Shown: piece by piece, positions 1 through 10,019 of the stretch
Numbering within the stretch: position 1 is the first letter of the stretch
Layout of the letters: every line of letters starts with the position of its first letter
Assembly: GCF_963678635.1 (NCBI RefSeq)
Contig: NW_026971449.1
Span: forward strand, 110,001 to 133,476
Length of the DNA stretch: 23,476 bases
Reading direction: 5' to 3'
Source: Symsagittifera roscoffensis
Lineage: Eukaryota > Xenacoelomorpha > Acoela > Convolutidae
The notes under the pieces: model-generated
Seen by the model: the letters and a program-made list of their open reading frames with translations, nothing else
Databases searched by the model: none
Told to the model about the DNA's origin: nothing
Made by a program: the position numbers and the translations under genes

Positions 1-618
1 AACTTCTGATTTTTTTTTGTCAAGCAAAGTCGCGGCATACCCATTTTGAGTCACAATGGCTGCAACGAACCTTTTTAGGTCGCGCAAAGTCATAAAATAT
101 CTCTTTTGAGTCTCAATGGTTGCAACTTGCTTTTTTTGGTCACGCAAGTCGCAACTTAGCACTTTTTGGTCGCGTTAATTCGCATGAAAATTCTTCGGTA
201 GCGCAAAGTCGGAACAGACTCGTTTTTAATGGCAATATTTGCTGGATACCTGGGTTGAGTCGGTCAAAACATCAATTGCAAACCTCGTTTTTGAGTTGCT
301 CAAAACACTTTTTGAAAAATTTTGGTTCAAGCAAACTTGCGCAACATTTTGAGTCGCAATGGCTGCAACATTCTTTTTTCGGGTCGCGCAATGTCGCAAC
401 ATATCTGTTTTGAGTGGCGCAAAGTCGCGAGTTACTTCTGAGGGACAAAGTCGCAGCATACTCATACGGAATCCCAACTGTCGCAACATAACTTTTTCGG
501 GTCGCGTAAGGTCGCTACAAATCTTTTTGGGTCGCGCAAAATGGCATAAAAATTGTTCGGTCGCGCAAAGTCGCAATTTACTCATTTTGGGTCGCAAGGG
601 TCGCAACATACCCATAGT
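1..618. repeat. Degenerate ~30-bp GTCGC satellite, left block
   Basis: The segment is built of imperfect units of about 30 bp, each usually holding TTTTGAGTCGC or TTTTGGGTCGCGC followed by AATGG or AAAG and then GTCGCAACATA. Two alternating unit types are visible, one with GTCGCAATGG and one with GTCGCGCAAAG. It is rich in CpG for an AT-rich window. The same family recurs at ~13500-14305 and ~16345-17130, including the shared run TTGCAAACCTCG at ~276 and ~13690. The block runs off the left edge. Open frames on either strand (for example minus 226-693) are by-products of the stop-poor repeat. Confidence 0.85.
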
Positions 619-743
619 GAGTTGGCCTCGACCCCGTAATGGAATCGTCTGGAATTGCATGATAAGCAATTTGCCACTAGCACTCTGTGCCAAACCGGAC
701 TGACGTAAAGAATTCGTCGAGAATCACGCAAAAACCATTCCTG

Positions 744-821
744 TCTACTCTTCTTTTTAATTAAAATTTTCTTCTCTTCTTTTTAATTAAAAGCTTCTAC
801 TCCTCTTCTTAATTAGAATTT
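744..821. repeat. 26-bp minisatellite, three copies
   Basis: Three consecutive 26-bp units start at 744, 770 and 796. Each has a pyrimidine-rich first half (TCTACTCTTC-like) and an AT second half centred on TTAATTA. Differences are single substitutions with no length change. The segment between the satellite and this array (619-743) is GC-richer, but I see no gene in it. Confidence 0.85.
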
Positions 822-941
822 CCTGGTGTTTTGATTTTTTGACAGTACTCATTTTTAGTCGCAAAAGGAGCAACATAACTGATTTGGGTCTAAATGCATA
901 AGCAAATAAGAATGTATAAGCATGTCTGACTGTAAAAGCAG

Positions 942-999
942 GTAAGATCTGTTGAAAACCTCTACTGTCAACTAATATACGGTGTGTAAATCATTTTAG
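942..999 (+). other. Candidate 58-bp intron
   Basis: A consensus donor (GCAG|GTAAGA, GT at 942-943) is followed by a possible branch site (CTAAT, ~972-976) and an acceptor (CATTTTAG, AG at 998-999). The GC-rich stop-free block at 1000-1113 follows directly. The upstream exon side is short: in the compatible frame a stop lies about seven codons before the donor. It would therefore need another upstream junction, or these signals are chance. Confidence 0.35.
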
Positions 1000-1113
1000 T
1001 TCCTCATGTGAACCCAGTCACCATTGACACGCTGGAACCCGGGGCTCCTTCTGCCGACTGGGAGTCTCTAAATTTCTGGATGTCCAATAATGTCACCGAC
1101 TATGGCGAAGCAT
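1000..1113 (+). CDS. Candidate exon, unknown product
   Basis: After the acceptor at 999 the frame starting at codon 1002 is open to a TAA at 1134. It has a balanced amino-acid composition (it begins PHVNPVTIDTLEPG and later has SADWESLNFW). Base composition is clearly richer in GC than the surrounding sequence, which favours coding. A possible donor (AT|GTAAAA) at 1114 would end the exon in phase 1. That phase does not fit the exon at 17594 directly, so if both belong to one gene at least one more exon is needed between them. I recognise no domain. It may be a fragment of a host gene or of an unknown mobile element. Confidence 0.35.
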
Positions 1114-1117
1114 GTAA

Positions 1118-1423
1118 AAAGCACAGGGGAGTCTAACTTTTTGTTGTTTTTTGCTACAAAATCTTGAAGGTGATATTTTAACTTTACTTGACGGAAATTT
1201 TGACATCGTAGTTGGTAAATTGAGTAAGAAAGCTAAGTCTGAAAAAGAGAAATTGAATTTTTGTGTTAAATTATTTGCAGAGTATAAGAGGTTGGTCGTT
1301 TATGAATGCAACTTTTGCGAGTTTTGTGCTTCTAATGTCACCCGCAATGGAGTCTCACAAAAAAAATTGACCAAATTAGATTGGAGAGCCAAAACTGATT
1401 CTGTTTTAATGGCTTTTGAATAA
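1118..1423 (+). CDS. Unidentified stop-free segment, possible exon
   Basis: This frame is open for about 101 codons from just after a TAA at 1115-1117 to the TAA at 1421-1423. It contains no plausible ATG near its start, so if real it is an exon rather than a complete gene. The product is lysine-rich in the middle (KKAKSEKEK) and then cysteine-rich (YECNFCEFC), and ends DSVLMAFE. A good acceptor-like sequence (TTATTTGCAG, ~1271-1280) lies inside it, so a shorter terminal exon from ~1281 to the stop is an alternative. The composition is less AT-biased than neighbouring non-coding DNA. No family recognised. Confidence 0.3.
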   Translation, partial: KAQGSLTFCCFLLQNLEGDILTLLDGNFDIVVGKLSKKAKSEKEKLNFCVKLFAEYKRLVVYECNFCEFCASNVTRNGVSQKKLTKLDWRAKTDSVLMAFE

Positions 1424-1548
1424 ACGGCTTTTGAATTTTTTCAAAAACTTCACTTTTATACTACGACCGGTCGGTTAAACATCTTCTGCTCAAGTTTTTT
1501 CGCTAAGTAAAAATATCTAGTTCAGCGGGGTCTGGCTTGTGCTTGCAG

Positions 1549-1644
1549 CGAACAATCGATGCTGTGTTCCTTCAGTATCAATTGGAAAAAGGCACTGAAC
1601 CTTGTATCTGTTTCTATCTGCTTGAACTTGCAGCAAAAGACTAG
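1549..1644 (+). CDS. Possible short terminal exon, unknown
   Basis: An acceptor-like tract (CTTGTGCTTGCAG, AG at 1547-1548) precedes 31 open codons (RTIDAVFLQYQLEKG and onward) ending at TAG 1642-1644. The frame is also open for a few codons upstream. The local GC is raised. The call rests only on composition and one splice-like signal. No domain is recognisable. Confidence 0.2.
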   Translation, partial: RTIDAVFLQYQLEKGTEPCICFYLLELAAKD

Positions 1645-2030
1645 CCCCCAACTGACTCACCCTAGTATTTGAGCATTTAAGGAAGCTGTTTGGAAGAAAT
1701 TCATAAACCGATATAAAATCAGGTCAACAAATGATAAGAAAAATACCGCATAAAACATACGTTGGAAAAAAAAGCAGTTTTTTTGATGGTTGTAGTTTTT
1801 TAGTACTTAGTTCATTTCATTAGGTTGGCTGTTGCAAGCAAATTTACTGCCATCCTTCCTTGAATCGGGATCTTTCAATAATGATCAGAGGCTTCTTGGA
1901 ATCATCTAAGGTCAAATCGAAAATAACTTAGTGCTTTTGTTTTTCTCTGATCGGTAGAGACTTTTTCCCTAGTGAACCAGCTTAAAACTAGTATTCAGAA
2001 CCAATTATATTCTTGATAAAACTATAGGAC
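1645..2030. other. AT-rich stretch, no gene seen
   Basis: No open frame, repeat or RNA-like structure that I can support. The end of this stretch, just before 2031, sits where the 5' part of the LTR would be expected if the LTR at 2031-2272 were complete, but I cannot align it convincingly to the complete LTR at 19264. Confidence 0.4.
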
Positions 2031-2272
2031 TAATTTGAATATAAGTTAGAATACAGTTGTTCTCCTTTTAAACCATTTCCAGATAACCAACTCGCAAAAA
2101 CCAGTATACACTAGATCTATTGAGGCTAGGTGATATAAGAGTAAGATTAAGATCGGCATTAAACTAAGAAGTTGCACGAATCTTTGCGACCGAATATAAG
2201 ATAGCATGGCGAACAGACGGTGTACCTTATCTTAAAATACTCTAATTGTAGGCTACCTCTGGCCTAAAACCA
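2031..2272 (+). repeat. Truncated LTR of left element (copy A)
   Basis: This matches the 3' half of the LTRs at 19264-19640 and 22483-22861. Shared landmarks in order are AATTTGAAT, TAGAATACAGTTGTTCTCC, CCAGTATACACTAGATCTA, GTAAGATTAAGAT, GTTGCACGAATCT, ATAAGATAGC and CAGACGGTGTACCTTATCT. It ends with CA at 2271-2272, directly before the primer-binding-like sequence. The 5' half with the TATA box is absent or too diverged to recognise. Confidence 0.75.
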
Positions 2273-2291
2273 TCTGGTGCAATCAAAAGTC
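2273..2291 (+). promoter_or_regulatory. Primer-binding-site-like sequence, copy A
   Basis: The sequence TCTGGTGCAATCAAAAGTC follows the LTR terminus directly. The right-hand element has TCTGGTGCGACCAAAAGTC in the same place. Position immediately 3' of the LTR and the TGG-containing start fit a tRNA primer site. I cannot assign the tRNA. Confidence 0.5.
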
Positions 2292-2397
2292 TCGAATAAG
2301 ACCTACTATCAAACTAGATTTAGCTAGACCTACCTAGAACTAGCAAATTAGAATAGAATTGGAATTAAGACCAATACAAGAACTGCAAAATTGCAAA

Positions 2398-2625
2398 ATG
2401 TTAAATGGATTGGACAATTTAGTAGAAATGTCTCTACATCTTAATACATCTATGCGATATTCGCCGATATTTCAAACGATACGACAAATAAAACGTCACA
2501 GGCTCAATAACGGACCAAGCTACTACATGATGGTGCGACGCAAACTGCAAAAAGTATATGCCTTCAGAATTCTACATGCAGTAGATTTTCATTCCCTGGC
2601 ATATTTACTTGGAGCAAAATTGTAA
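2398..2625 (+). CDS. Small conserved ORF after the PBS, copy A
   Basis: This 75-codon ORF begins 125 bp after the primer site, at an ATG preceded by TTGCAAA; the other element has CTAAATTGCAAGA before its ATG. It aligns end to end with the ORF at 19735-19971: ML....NL.EMS..LN.S, then PIFQTIR, then a variable basic stretch, then VRRK....Y..RIL.AV. Across PIFQTIR the two copies differ at four third-codon positions and no amino acid changes, which points to past selection on the protein. An in-frame ATG lies upstream at ~2359, but homology starts at 2398. Function is unknown: no domain, no signal peptide, basic and leucine-rich. It could be a leader peptide, a small accessory protein or a first exon spliced to gag. 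Confidence 0.55.
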   Translation: MLNGLDNLVEMSLHLNTSMRYSPIFQTIRQIKRHRLNNGPSYYMMVRRKLQKVYAFRILHAVDFHSLAYLLGAKL

Positions 2626-2983
2626 TTTTTAAACAATTAACTTCTTGATGCTCTATAGCTATGTTAAATAATAATAGTAACGACTGATAAGAAGATACAC
2701 AAGTTATTCCTTTCATCAAATCTGCAAATATTCAATTTTCAGAACTTTTGTAAAAACAAAAGTTATTGAACAAAAATACATAAATTAGTTAGTAAAAAAC
2801 TTTAAGTTTGTTTTGAAAAAGTTGTAAAGAGTTTCTTGTTTCTCCAGGACTCGTTTCTCATTTTTTCATCCCTGCATCATCATATAAGACATAACTATAT
2901 ATTATCATTGAAAACTATAACCCCTGAATCAAATCCTTCAGTTTTATAATACTTCTTAACTTAAGCTTTGTAGCGAGAATTTC

Positions 2984-3147
2984 ATCAAGGCCTATCTTTG
3001 CTTTTCGGCAATCTAGATTCCCTTTAAAACCAGATCATCAAGGTTTTCCTTGAATCCTGAAATTTTGACTTAAATCAAAATTTTATATCATTTAATTTAT
3101 TCGATCATCAAGGCTTCCCTTGGATCAATCAGAACAACTTCGTTCTG
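2984..3147 (+). promoter_or_regulatory. Triple-hairpin cluster in leader, copy A
   Basis: Three successive imperfect palindromes of the form ATCAAGG...CCTTGGAT begin at 2984, 3037 and 3107. The third, ATCAAGGCTTCCCTTGGAT, is followed by CAGAAC-AACTTC-GTTCTG (3130-3147), a six-pair stem with a six-base loop. All four structures recur in the same order in the right-hand element. The location in the 5' leader upstream of gag fits a packaging, dimerisation or translation-control structure; that role is inference. Confidence 0.5.
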
Positions 3148-3681
3148 CCCACTTCATAGTTAAGAAGTGTCTAACGACCTGAAACTTCGATTCACTCTCC
3201 AGTTTTTATACAAGAACCAGGACTAATAGAAAGTTTTGAAAAACTAATCATTATAATTAGGATAAGCAGTGAATAACATCGGTTATCCATCCTTTTTTGA
3301 ACCCTCCCCTTAGCTGACCCAGGCTAAAGCACATTATAAAAACTAGTACGTTTAATAATAGTATCTGAAGACCTACTTGTATTCTAAATATATTGTACTT
3401 TTGGGATTTATCTACCATTCTCCAATTCTCGATCACAAAATCGAAACCATAAGTACGATTAAGCAGATTTCTTAAAATAAATCTTAGCGACCGAGAAAGC
3501 TATGCTCTCTATCCAACCCGTCAACTTTGACAATCTATGCCCCAAGATTAGGATAACTCTCAGAAAACGTCAGAACTAACAATTTGGCAAATAAAGTTCC
3601 CAGCAACCTAAGCCTTATGTTAAAAGATAAATTAGGCTGTGAACAAATTATAATACTTCACAATTTTTTTTATTCAAAACG

Positions 3682-3683
<2 letters not shown>

Positions 3684-3721
<38 letters not shown>
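3684..3721. repeat. (AT)19 microsatellite
   Basis: An uninterrupted run of AT dinucleotides lies inside the retroelement leader. At the homologous point of the right-hand element (~20910-20916) there is only GATATG, so the array expanded in this copy. Confidence 0.95.
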
Positions 3722-3723
<2 letters not shown>

Positions 3724-4048
3724 TTGGAATTACACCACATAGACTAAAAATAGGATATAACAGATCGAAAAGACAGGCAAGAAAAAAACAAGAAAAACAA
3801 AACAAAAACAATATATTAAGAAAAAATTTTCAAGAACGCGTAACGAAGTTTTGGAATCGGATACAACTATAATACAAGAACTTCAGGACCTAAAAAGTTC
3901 GATAGACAAAAACAAACCAGTAAACGACCAAAAAATATATTATCAATAAAAGCTAAGTGCAGAGTAAAAACATCATGTATCCTCATACCAGTACGACTCT
4001 ATAATTTCAATCAACCTACTAAAATTTACAGATTAAAAAACACAAAAA

Positions 4049-5700
4049 ATGACTCAGTTTGACAAAAATTTCAATGATGACTTTAAAGTTTCCTTAGCCA
4101 TCCATCCGCAAAGTCATGCCGCTAGAGGACAAGTACAATTTTGTTATAATTTAATTGCAAATATAAATCAAACAGATATTTTTGAACCCTACTTGCACAA
4201 AAAAACAGACATGACAAAACAGAAAGTTTTTACAAAGAGGAAAAATCTGACATCTTGCTATGATAATATGCAATAATAATCCCTACAAACACCCAAAGTT
4301 GTCAACCCAATCAAATTCAAAATGAAATTCCAAAACCGTATTACTTGCAACAACATGAAATTACAAAGACCCAATTTACAGTTTTTCACGAATAACACAT
4401 GCAACAGAATGACTTCAAATGACCAAATGACAATAAATCCATAACTTATGGGTGGAAGATCCATGTAATCTAATAAACCACTCATGGTATTCAAGGAACA
4501 GACAATGAAATTTCAGTAGAAGACTACCTGAATGCAGTTACATCATATATATTTTTAAATATAGGACCAGAAACAGAAATTACACCACTCCATGAAAATT
4601 AGATACATAGACATACAGCTTTAACCCAAACCACTCTTGATGGTGCAGCTCAAAAATGGCTTTCAGTCCTACCTATCGCAAATGAATCAGATAAGACAAT
4701 ATTCAGTTTCGAGTTTTCAGAAAAGCTTGACTCCGAAAGAAAGACACATCATCAAAGAGTCTTATGCAATGAATTCGGTAGACCCCCAAACGAAACATTA
4801 AATCAACTCGCAGAGAGAATTATACTTTAGTAAGGAAAGCATTTTCCCTCAATACACATAATTATAAAACCACGAAAATGAAATTTTAATAATGAACCTA
4901 ACACCAGAGTTACACAAAATTACAACTAAAAGAAAACATCCTATCCATCATCAATTCGAGAATCTGACATAGGTTTTCGAAACTTGGTAGACAAACTAGA
5001 ACAAGCCGAAATCACCATGAAATTAGAAGAAACTGAGAATTGAAATCTACAATATGTAAACACTATTCAGAGAACAACTTCACAAAACAAAAATATCCAA
5101 GACTCTGACAACGAATTAGCAGGACAGTTTTCACCCAAATACTAAACTTATACAAAAAGATTCCAAGTTTCAAAGGTGAACCATTAGTTAAGAAATGGTG
5201 CAATTATTGTCGTATAATTGGACATAGCATTTCTGAAATCAGACAAAAACAACATGATAACCAAAACAGACCGCAAAAGCACTGAGAAACAAAAAAAAGC
5301 ATTTCGACCAATACATGAAAAAAGACTAAAATCAACCAAACAAAAATATTCAGTGTAACAACTGCCCAGAAAAGCCCCATTCCAGATAGCTACAATAATT
5401 ACAGATTACAATCACCTTATCGAAATAAGTTTTGCAGGAGGATCACTAGAAAGAAAAAAATTCACAAGTTTATTCACAAAACAGTTATAGCAGATCAAAT
5501 ATTCAGAAAAATTAGTATCGAAGTAATTACTCAAGACCAAATTCAATCAAAAGAAATTTTTCGAACTATAACAGGAGTCATTCTTATTCCAACTCTCGGA
5601 ACAGATAATAATCCAATGATCGTTCAAAAATAATAGAAACAAATATACTCCAAAAAAATATCACTGAATTACTCCAACAGTAGACCATTTTACGACAAAA
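4049..5700 (+). pseudogene. gag: Broken gag gene, head of the array (unit 1)
   Basis: This is the only copy with a gag start. The reading begins at ATG 4049 (MTQFDKNFNDDF) and stays open to 4276. After frame changes, 4477-4599 is open (EISVEDYLNAVTSYIFLNIG). A TAG at 4600 is followed by an open stretch at 4603-4827 that reads as typical capsid of Ty3/gypsy-type Gag: DGAAQKWL, then HHQRVLCNEFGRPPNETLNQ. Further frameshifts lead to the nucleocapsid knuckle at 5199-5240 (CNYC, GHS), where the last zinc ligand is changed from Cys to Ile. A basic, Ser/Asn/Tyr-rich tail follows. Gag would form the retroelement particle in the cytoplasm and bind its RNA. The gene has several stops and shifts and cannot make the full protein. 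Confidence 0.8.
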
Positions 5701-5999
5701 AACAATAATAGATCCCTTGATAACTCTAGGAACTGAATCAACAACGATTCAAAAAGTCAGAGAAATTATTCTCAGTCACAAAATAGTTTAAAAAAATATG
5801 CAATATTCAAAATCAGAAAGTCAAAACTACAGAAGTAGTAGATCAAAACACCAAAGACAAGTCAATCAAGTACAATCAACAGACAAAACCCAACCAGGTC
5901 CTCCAGGTATTGAAAACACAGAAAATTTGGAATGGCACTAAAAATACATACATTATGAAACTACAGATGTAAAACGCGGCGCAGAAAATACACTTTCAA

Positions 6000-6600
6000 T
6001 GAAGCTGCTTCTTGTCGAAAACGAAGATGAAACACAGATCGATTCGAATTAATACCAAAACAATACAAACAATTCTAATACTTAAAAATTAAGCAACAGT
6101 CAAAAAATCTTAAATTATAATCCACACATTGTTGAAACCAATTCAATTATGAACAATATATATCAAAAACTACAACTAAAACACAACCACCTAAAGAAAA
6201 ATTTCGGACCACTCCACTTCTCTCAAAAAGCCCAAAAAACAAATACTTTCAACCACCAGACCCTGAAACTGATTCTTTAATTGATTCGTGAGCAGAATTA
6301 AATTTAATGAACATTCCTATAGGAAATGAAAATCAAACCCTACATTCCAAGTTTATCCTTCTGAAACCTCAAGTAAGCCAGCCACAGCACAAAGTTCAAG
6401 TCTTATAATCTCTGGAAAAATTCAATTTTACCTTGTTCCAATTCAACTTGTGGACCTACGAAACAGAATAAGCTTTCACATAAACCATTCAATCAAATAT
6501 TCTATATAACAGATACAAACATAATATCGTTGGAATACCAATTATTAATTACAAAAAATACCAAAAAATATCCCAACAATCAACATCTTAAATAGTAAAC
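6000..6600 (+). pseudogene. pro: Broken retropepsin (pro), unit 1
   Basis: Downstream of the gag tail, the frame through 6244-6288 reads FQPPDPETDSLIDS and hits TGA at 6289-6291, exactly where the Gly of the catalytic Asp-Ser-Gly-Ala motif should be. The surrounding residues (LIDS.AELN, then KHNIVGIPI near 6518-6543) match a retroviral-type aspartic protease: catalytic loop, body and the C-terminal IVG(I/L) segment. The enzyme would cleave Gag polyproteins in the particle. Frameshifts follow the stop, so it is inactive. No reverse transcriptase follows; instead the next unit re-enters gag in mid-capsid. Confidence 0.75.
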
Positions 6601-6679
6601 TACATATGAAAACGAAGTAATTAAGTTAGATTTAAAAATAAATTACAAATAAAAATACGTTACATACAAAAAATGATTT

Positions 6680-8405
6680 AATTCTTTAGTACAAAAAATG
6701 TTTTCTCTAAAACCACACGGTTACAGAAACACTTAAGTGACAAAAATTCTCATAATGATCTTAACGCCGCAATTACGAAAAATTGCAAAAAAAAAGAGAG
6801 CATGACATCACTCATCAGTTCGAGAACCCGACCTAGGTTTCCAAAACTAGTGTGCAAACTAGACAAAGCTGAAATAGCTATGAATTTAGAAGCAACAGAA
6901 AATTCAGACAACAACTTCATAAAATATTAAAATCCAAGACTCTGATAACGAATTAGCAGAAAAACAAACTCATCAAAAAATTGAACATTTAAGAAAAGAT
7001 TGCAAATTTCGAAGTGAAATCATCTCTTAAAAAGGGTGCAGCTTTTGTCATAGATATGGACATAGCATTGCTGAATGCAGACAAAAACACAAGATAACCA
7101 AAAGAGACAGCAAAACCACAGAAAACCTAAAAATTTCTTTCTACCAATACATGAGAAAAAGACCAAAGTCTACCAAACAAAAGCGTTAAAAATAACAACA
7201 GCTCATAAAATCACTTCCGGATAGCAACAATAATTACAGATCACAAACCCCTCGTCAAAATAAAATTTGCGGAAGATCACCAGACAGAAAAAATTCACAA
7301 ATTTATTCACAAAACAGGTATAGCAGATCAATTATTCAGAAAAATTAGAATCGAAATAATTACTCAAGACCAAATTCAATTAAAAAGAATTTTTCGAATT
7401 ATAACAGGATTCATTCTTATTCCAACTCTCGGAACAGATAATAATCCAATGATCGTTCAAAAAATTCATCTAGCAAATTAAATCAAAGTTAATCGAATCA
7501 TAGAAATCGAAAATACTCGAAATATAAATCACGGAATTACTCCAACATTAGACCATTTTACAACAAAAACAATAAAGATCCTCTACTATTCGCAATCACC
7601 ACAAAGAAAAAAATCAATATTCATTTTCATAAAGTCAAAATTACAGGAGTAGTACATCAAAATGCCACAGACAATTCAATGAAGTAGAATCAACAGAAAA
7701 AACCCAACCAGATCCTCCAGAAATTGAAAAAACAGAAACATTGGAATTGCAGTAAAATCACATAAACTGTCGAACTACAGATGACAAAATCGACACAAAA
7801 CATACACTTTCAATAAACTTGCTTCACATCGAAAACGAATATGAAACACCAATCGATTCGAATTATTACCGAAACAATACAAATAATTCTAATCCTGAAA
7901 AAATAAAGAACAGTCAAAATACCATAAATTATAATCCATACATCGTTGAAACCAATTGAAACATGAAAAACAACTATCAAAAAACCACAAATGAAATACA
8001 ACCACTCAAAGAAAAAATTTCGGACAATTCCGCTTCTCTTAAAAAGCCGGAAAAACAAACACATTCAACCACCAGACCTTGAAAAAGATATTATAATTGA
8101 TTCAGTAGCAGAATCAATTATAAAAACATTCCTACATGGAATGAAAATCAAACCTCACATCCAAAACTGTATCCTTCCAAAACCTCAAATAAGTTAGCCA
8201 CAGAACAATGTTCAAATCTTTTAAACTATGAAAAGGTTCAATTATACCTTGTTCCAGATCAAACTGTGGAACTATTGATTAGAGTATGCTTTTACACAAA
8301 ACTTTCAAGCAAATATTCCACAAAACAGATATATAAAAACAATATTGTTGGAACACTAATCATAACAAATATATCCCAACAATCAACATCTTAAATAGTA
8401 AGTTA
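6680..8405 (+). pseudogene. Gag-pro fragment, tandem unit 2
   Basis: The unit starts in mid-capsid (a run equivalent to NLVRK..FSL..H.YK) with no LTR or start codon. The zinc knuckle at 7037-7078 keeps all four ligands (CSFC, GHS, EC; CX2CX4HX4C), but a one-base deletion just upstream (AAAAAGGGTGC instead of AAGAAATGGTGC) puts it out of frame with the preceding residues. The basic tail follows to ~7450. The protease region includes an open stretch at 7991-8194 with FRTIPLLLKS and then IIDSVAES: the catalytic Asp and Ser are kept but the Gly of DSGA is Val. The unit ends in the protease C-terminus near 8390. It is a non-functional copy. Confidence 0.8.
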
Positions 8406-8489
8406 CATATAAAAAAAGAACGAATTAATTACGTTACACATTGTTACATAACAAAATTAAATATATACACAAAACACAAAAAAAAACTG

Positions 8490-9945
8490 AATCTCTAGTA
8501 CGAAAAAAAAAATTCTCTAAATACACACAATTACAAATTCACTAAAGTGCCAGAAATTTTCATGATGACCTTAAAGCCATAATTACGAAAAGTTGCAATA
8601 AAAAAAGAGCATCAAGTCCATCATCAATTCGAGAAGCCGACCTAGGTTTTCAAAAACTAGTAGATAAACTAGACAAAGCTGAAATCATATGAAATTAGAA
8701 TAAACAAAAAATTTAAAACTACAATATGTAAGCAATATTTAGACAATAACTTCATAAAATATTAAAATCCAAGACTCTCTATAACTCGAAAAACTCACCC
8801 AATTATTGAACATTAAGAAACGATTCCAAATTTCAAAGGTAAGCCATCTCTTAAAAAGGGAGCTACTATTGTTGTAGATATGGACATAGCATTGCTGAAT
8901 GCAGACAAAATCACCAAAAATAGACCGCAAAACCACAAAGAACCAAATAAATCTTTTAACCAATACATGAAAAAAAAGACCAAAGTCTACCAAACAAAAA
9001 CGTTCAAAGTAACAACAGCTCAGGAAAATCACTCACTTCCGGCTAGCTAAAATAATTACAGATCACAATCCCCTCATCGAAATAAATTTTGCGGAAGATC
9101 ACCAGACAGAAAAAATTCACAAATTTTTTCACAAAACAGATATAGCAGATCAAATATTCAGAAAAATTAGTATCGAAATAAATACTCAAGACCATATTCA
9201 ATTAAAAGTTCAATTAAAATTAAATTCGAATTTTTCGAATTATAACAGGAGTAATTCTTATTCCAATTCTCGGAACAGATAAAAATCGTTCAAAAAATTC
9301 ATCAAGCAAAAGAAATCAAAATTAATCGAATCATAGAAATCGAAAATACTCGAAAATTAAATCACTGAATTACTCCAACATCAGACCCTTTACAACAAAA
9401 AAAATTATAGATCCTCTACTATTCTCAGTCACCACATAGAAAAAAATCAATATTCATTTTCCTAAAGTCAAAATTACAGGAGTAGTACATCAAAATGCCA
9501 CAGACAATTCAATGAAGTAGAATCAACAGAAAAAACCCAACCAGATCCTCCAGAAATTGAAAAAACAGAAACAGTGGAATTGCAGTAAAATCTCATACAC
9601 TGTCGAACTAGAGATGACAAAATCGACACAAAACATACACTTTCAATAAATATGCTTCACATCGAAAACGAATATAAAATACCGATCGATTCGAATTGTT
9701 ACCAAAACAATACAAACAGTTCTAATCCTGAAAAACTAAAGAACAGTCAAAATACCATAAATTTTAATCCACACATCGTTGAAACCAATTCAAATATGAA
9801 AAACAACTATCAAAAAACCATAAATAAAATACAACCACTCAAAGAACAATTTCGGACAATTCCACTTCTCTTAAAAAGCCTGAAAAACAAACAATTTTAA
9901 CCGCCAGACCATGAAAATGACAATCAACATCCTAAACAGTAAGTT
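8490..9945 (+). pseudogene. Gag-pro fragment, tandem unit 3
   Basis: This has the same mid-capsid entry as unit 2, 1810 bp later (compare TTCTCTAA at 6703 and 8513). In the knuckle at 8861-8902 the first ligand is Ser (AGC) instead of Cys, and the upstream one-base deletion is shared with units 2, 4 and 5. The gag tail and the pre-protease segment (9652-9897, MLHIENEYKIPIDSN...FRTIPLLLKS) are present. The protease is cut away at ~9920: PPDHEN is followed directly by the sequence that normally follows the protease C-terminus. Compared with unit 2, about 290 bp containing the catalytic loop and core are missing. Confidence 0.8.
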
Positions 9946-10019
9946 ACATGTAAAAAAAGAACGAATTAATTAAGTTACACATAGATACATAACAAAATTA
10001 ATAATATACACAAAAAAAC

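Larger units (their letters stand above)
2626..4048 (+). other. Long non-coding leader of copy A
   Basis: About 1.4 kb separates the small ORF from the gag ATG. There is no substantial open frame. Up to ~3790 it aligns with 19972-~20990 of the right-hand element through scattered conserved blocks (for example GTGTCTAACGACC, CCAACCCGTCAA, and TTACACCACATA versus TCACACCACATA). Beyond ~3790 the two diverge. It holds the hairpin cluster and the AT microsatellite annotated separately. Confidence 0.55.

Noticed and set aside
1-618. The regular satellite as a CRISPR-like array
   Set aside because: Units are contiguous and degenerate with no distinct spacers, and the surroundings are eukaryotic retroelements.
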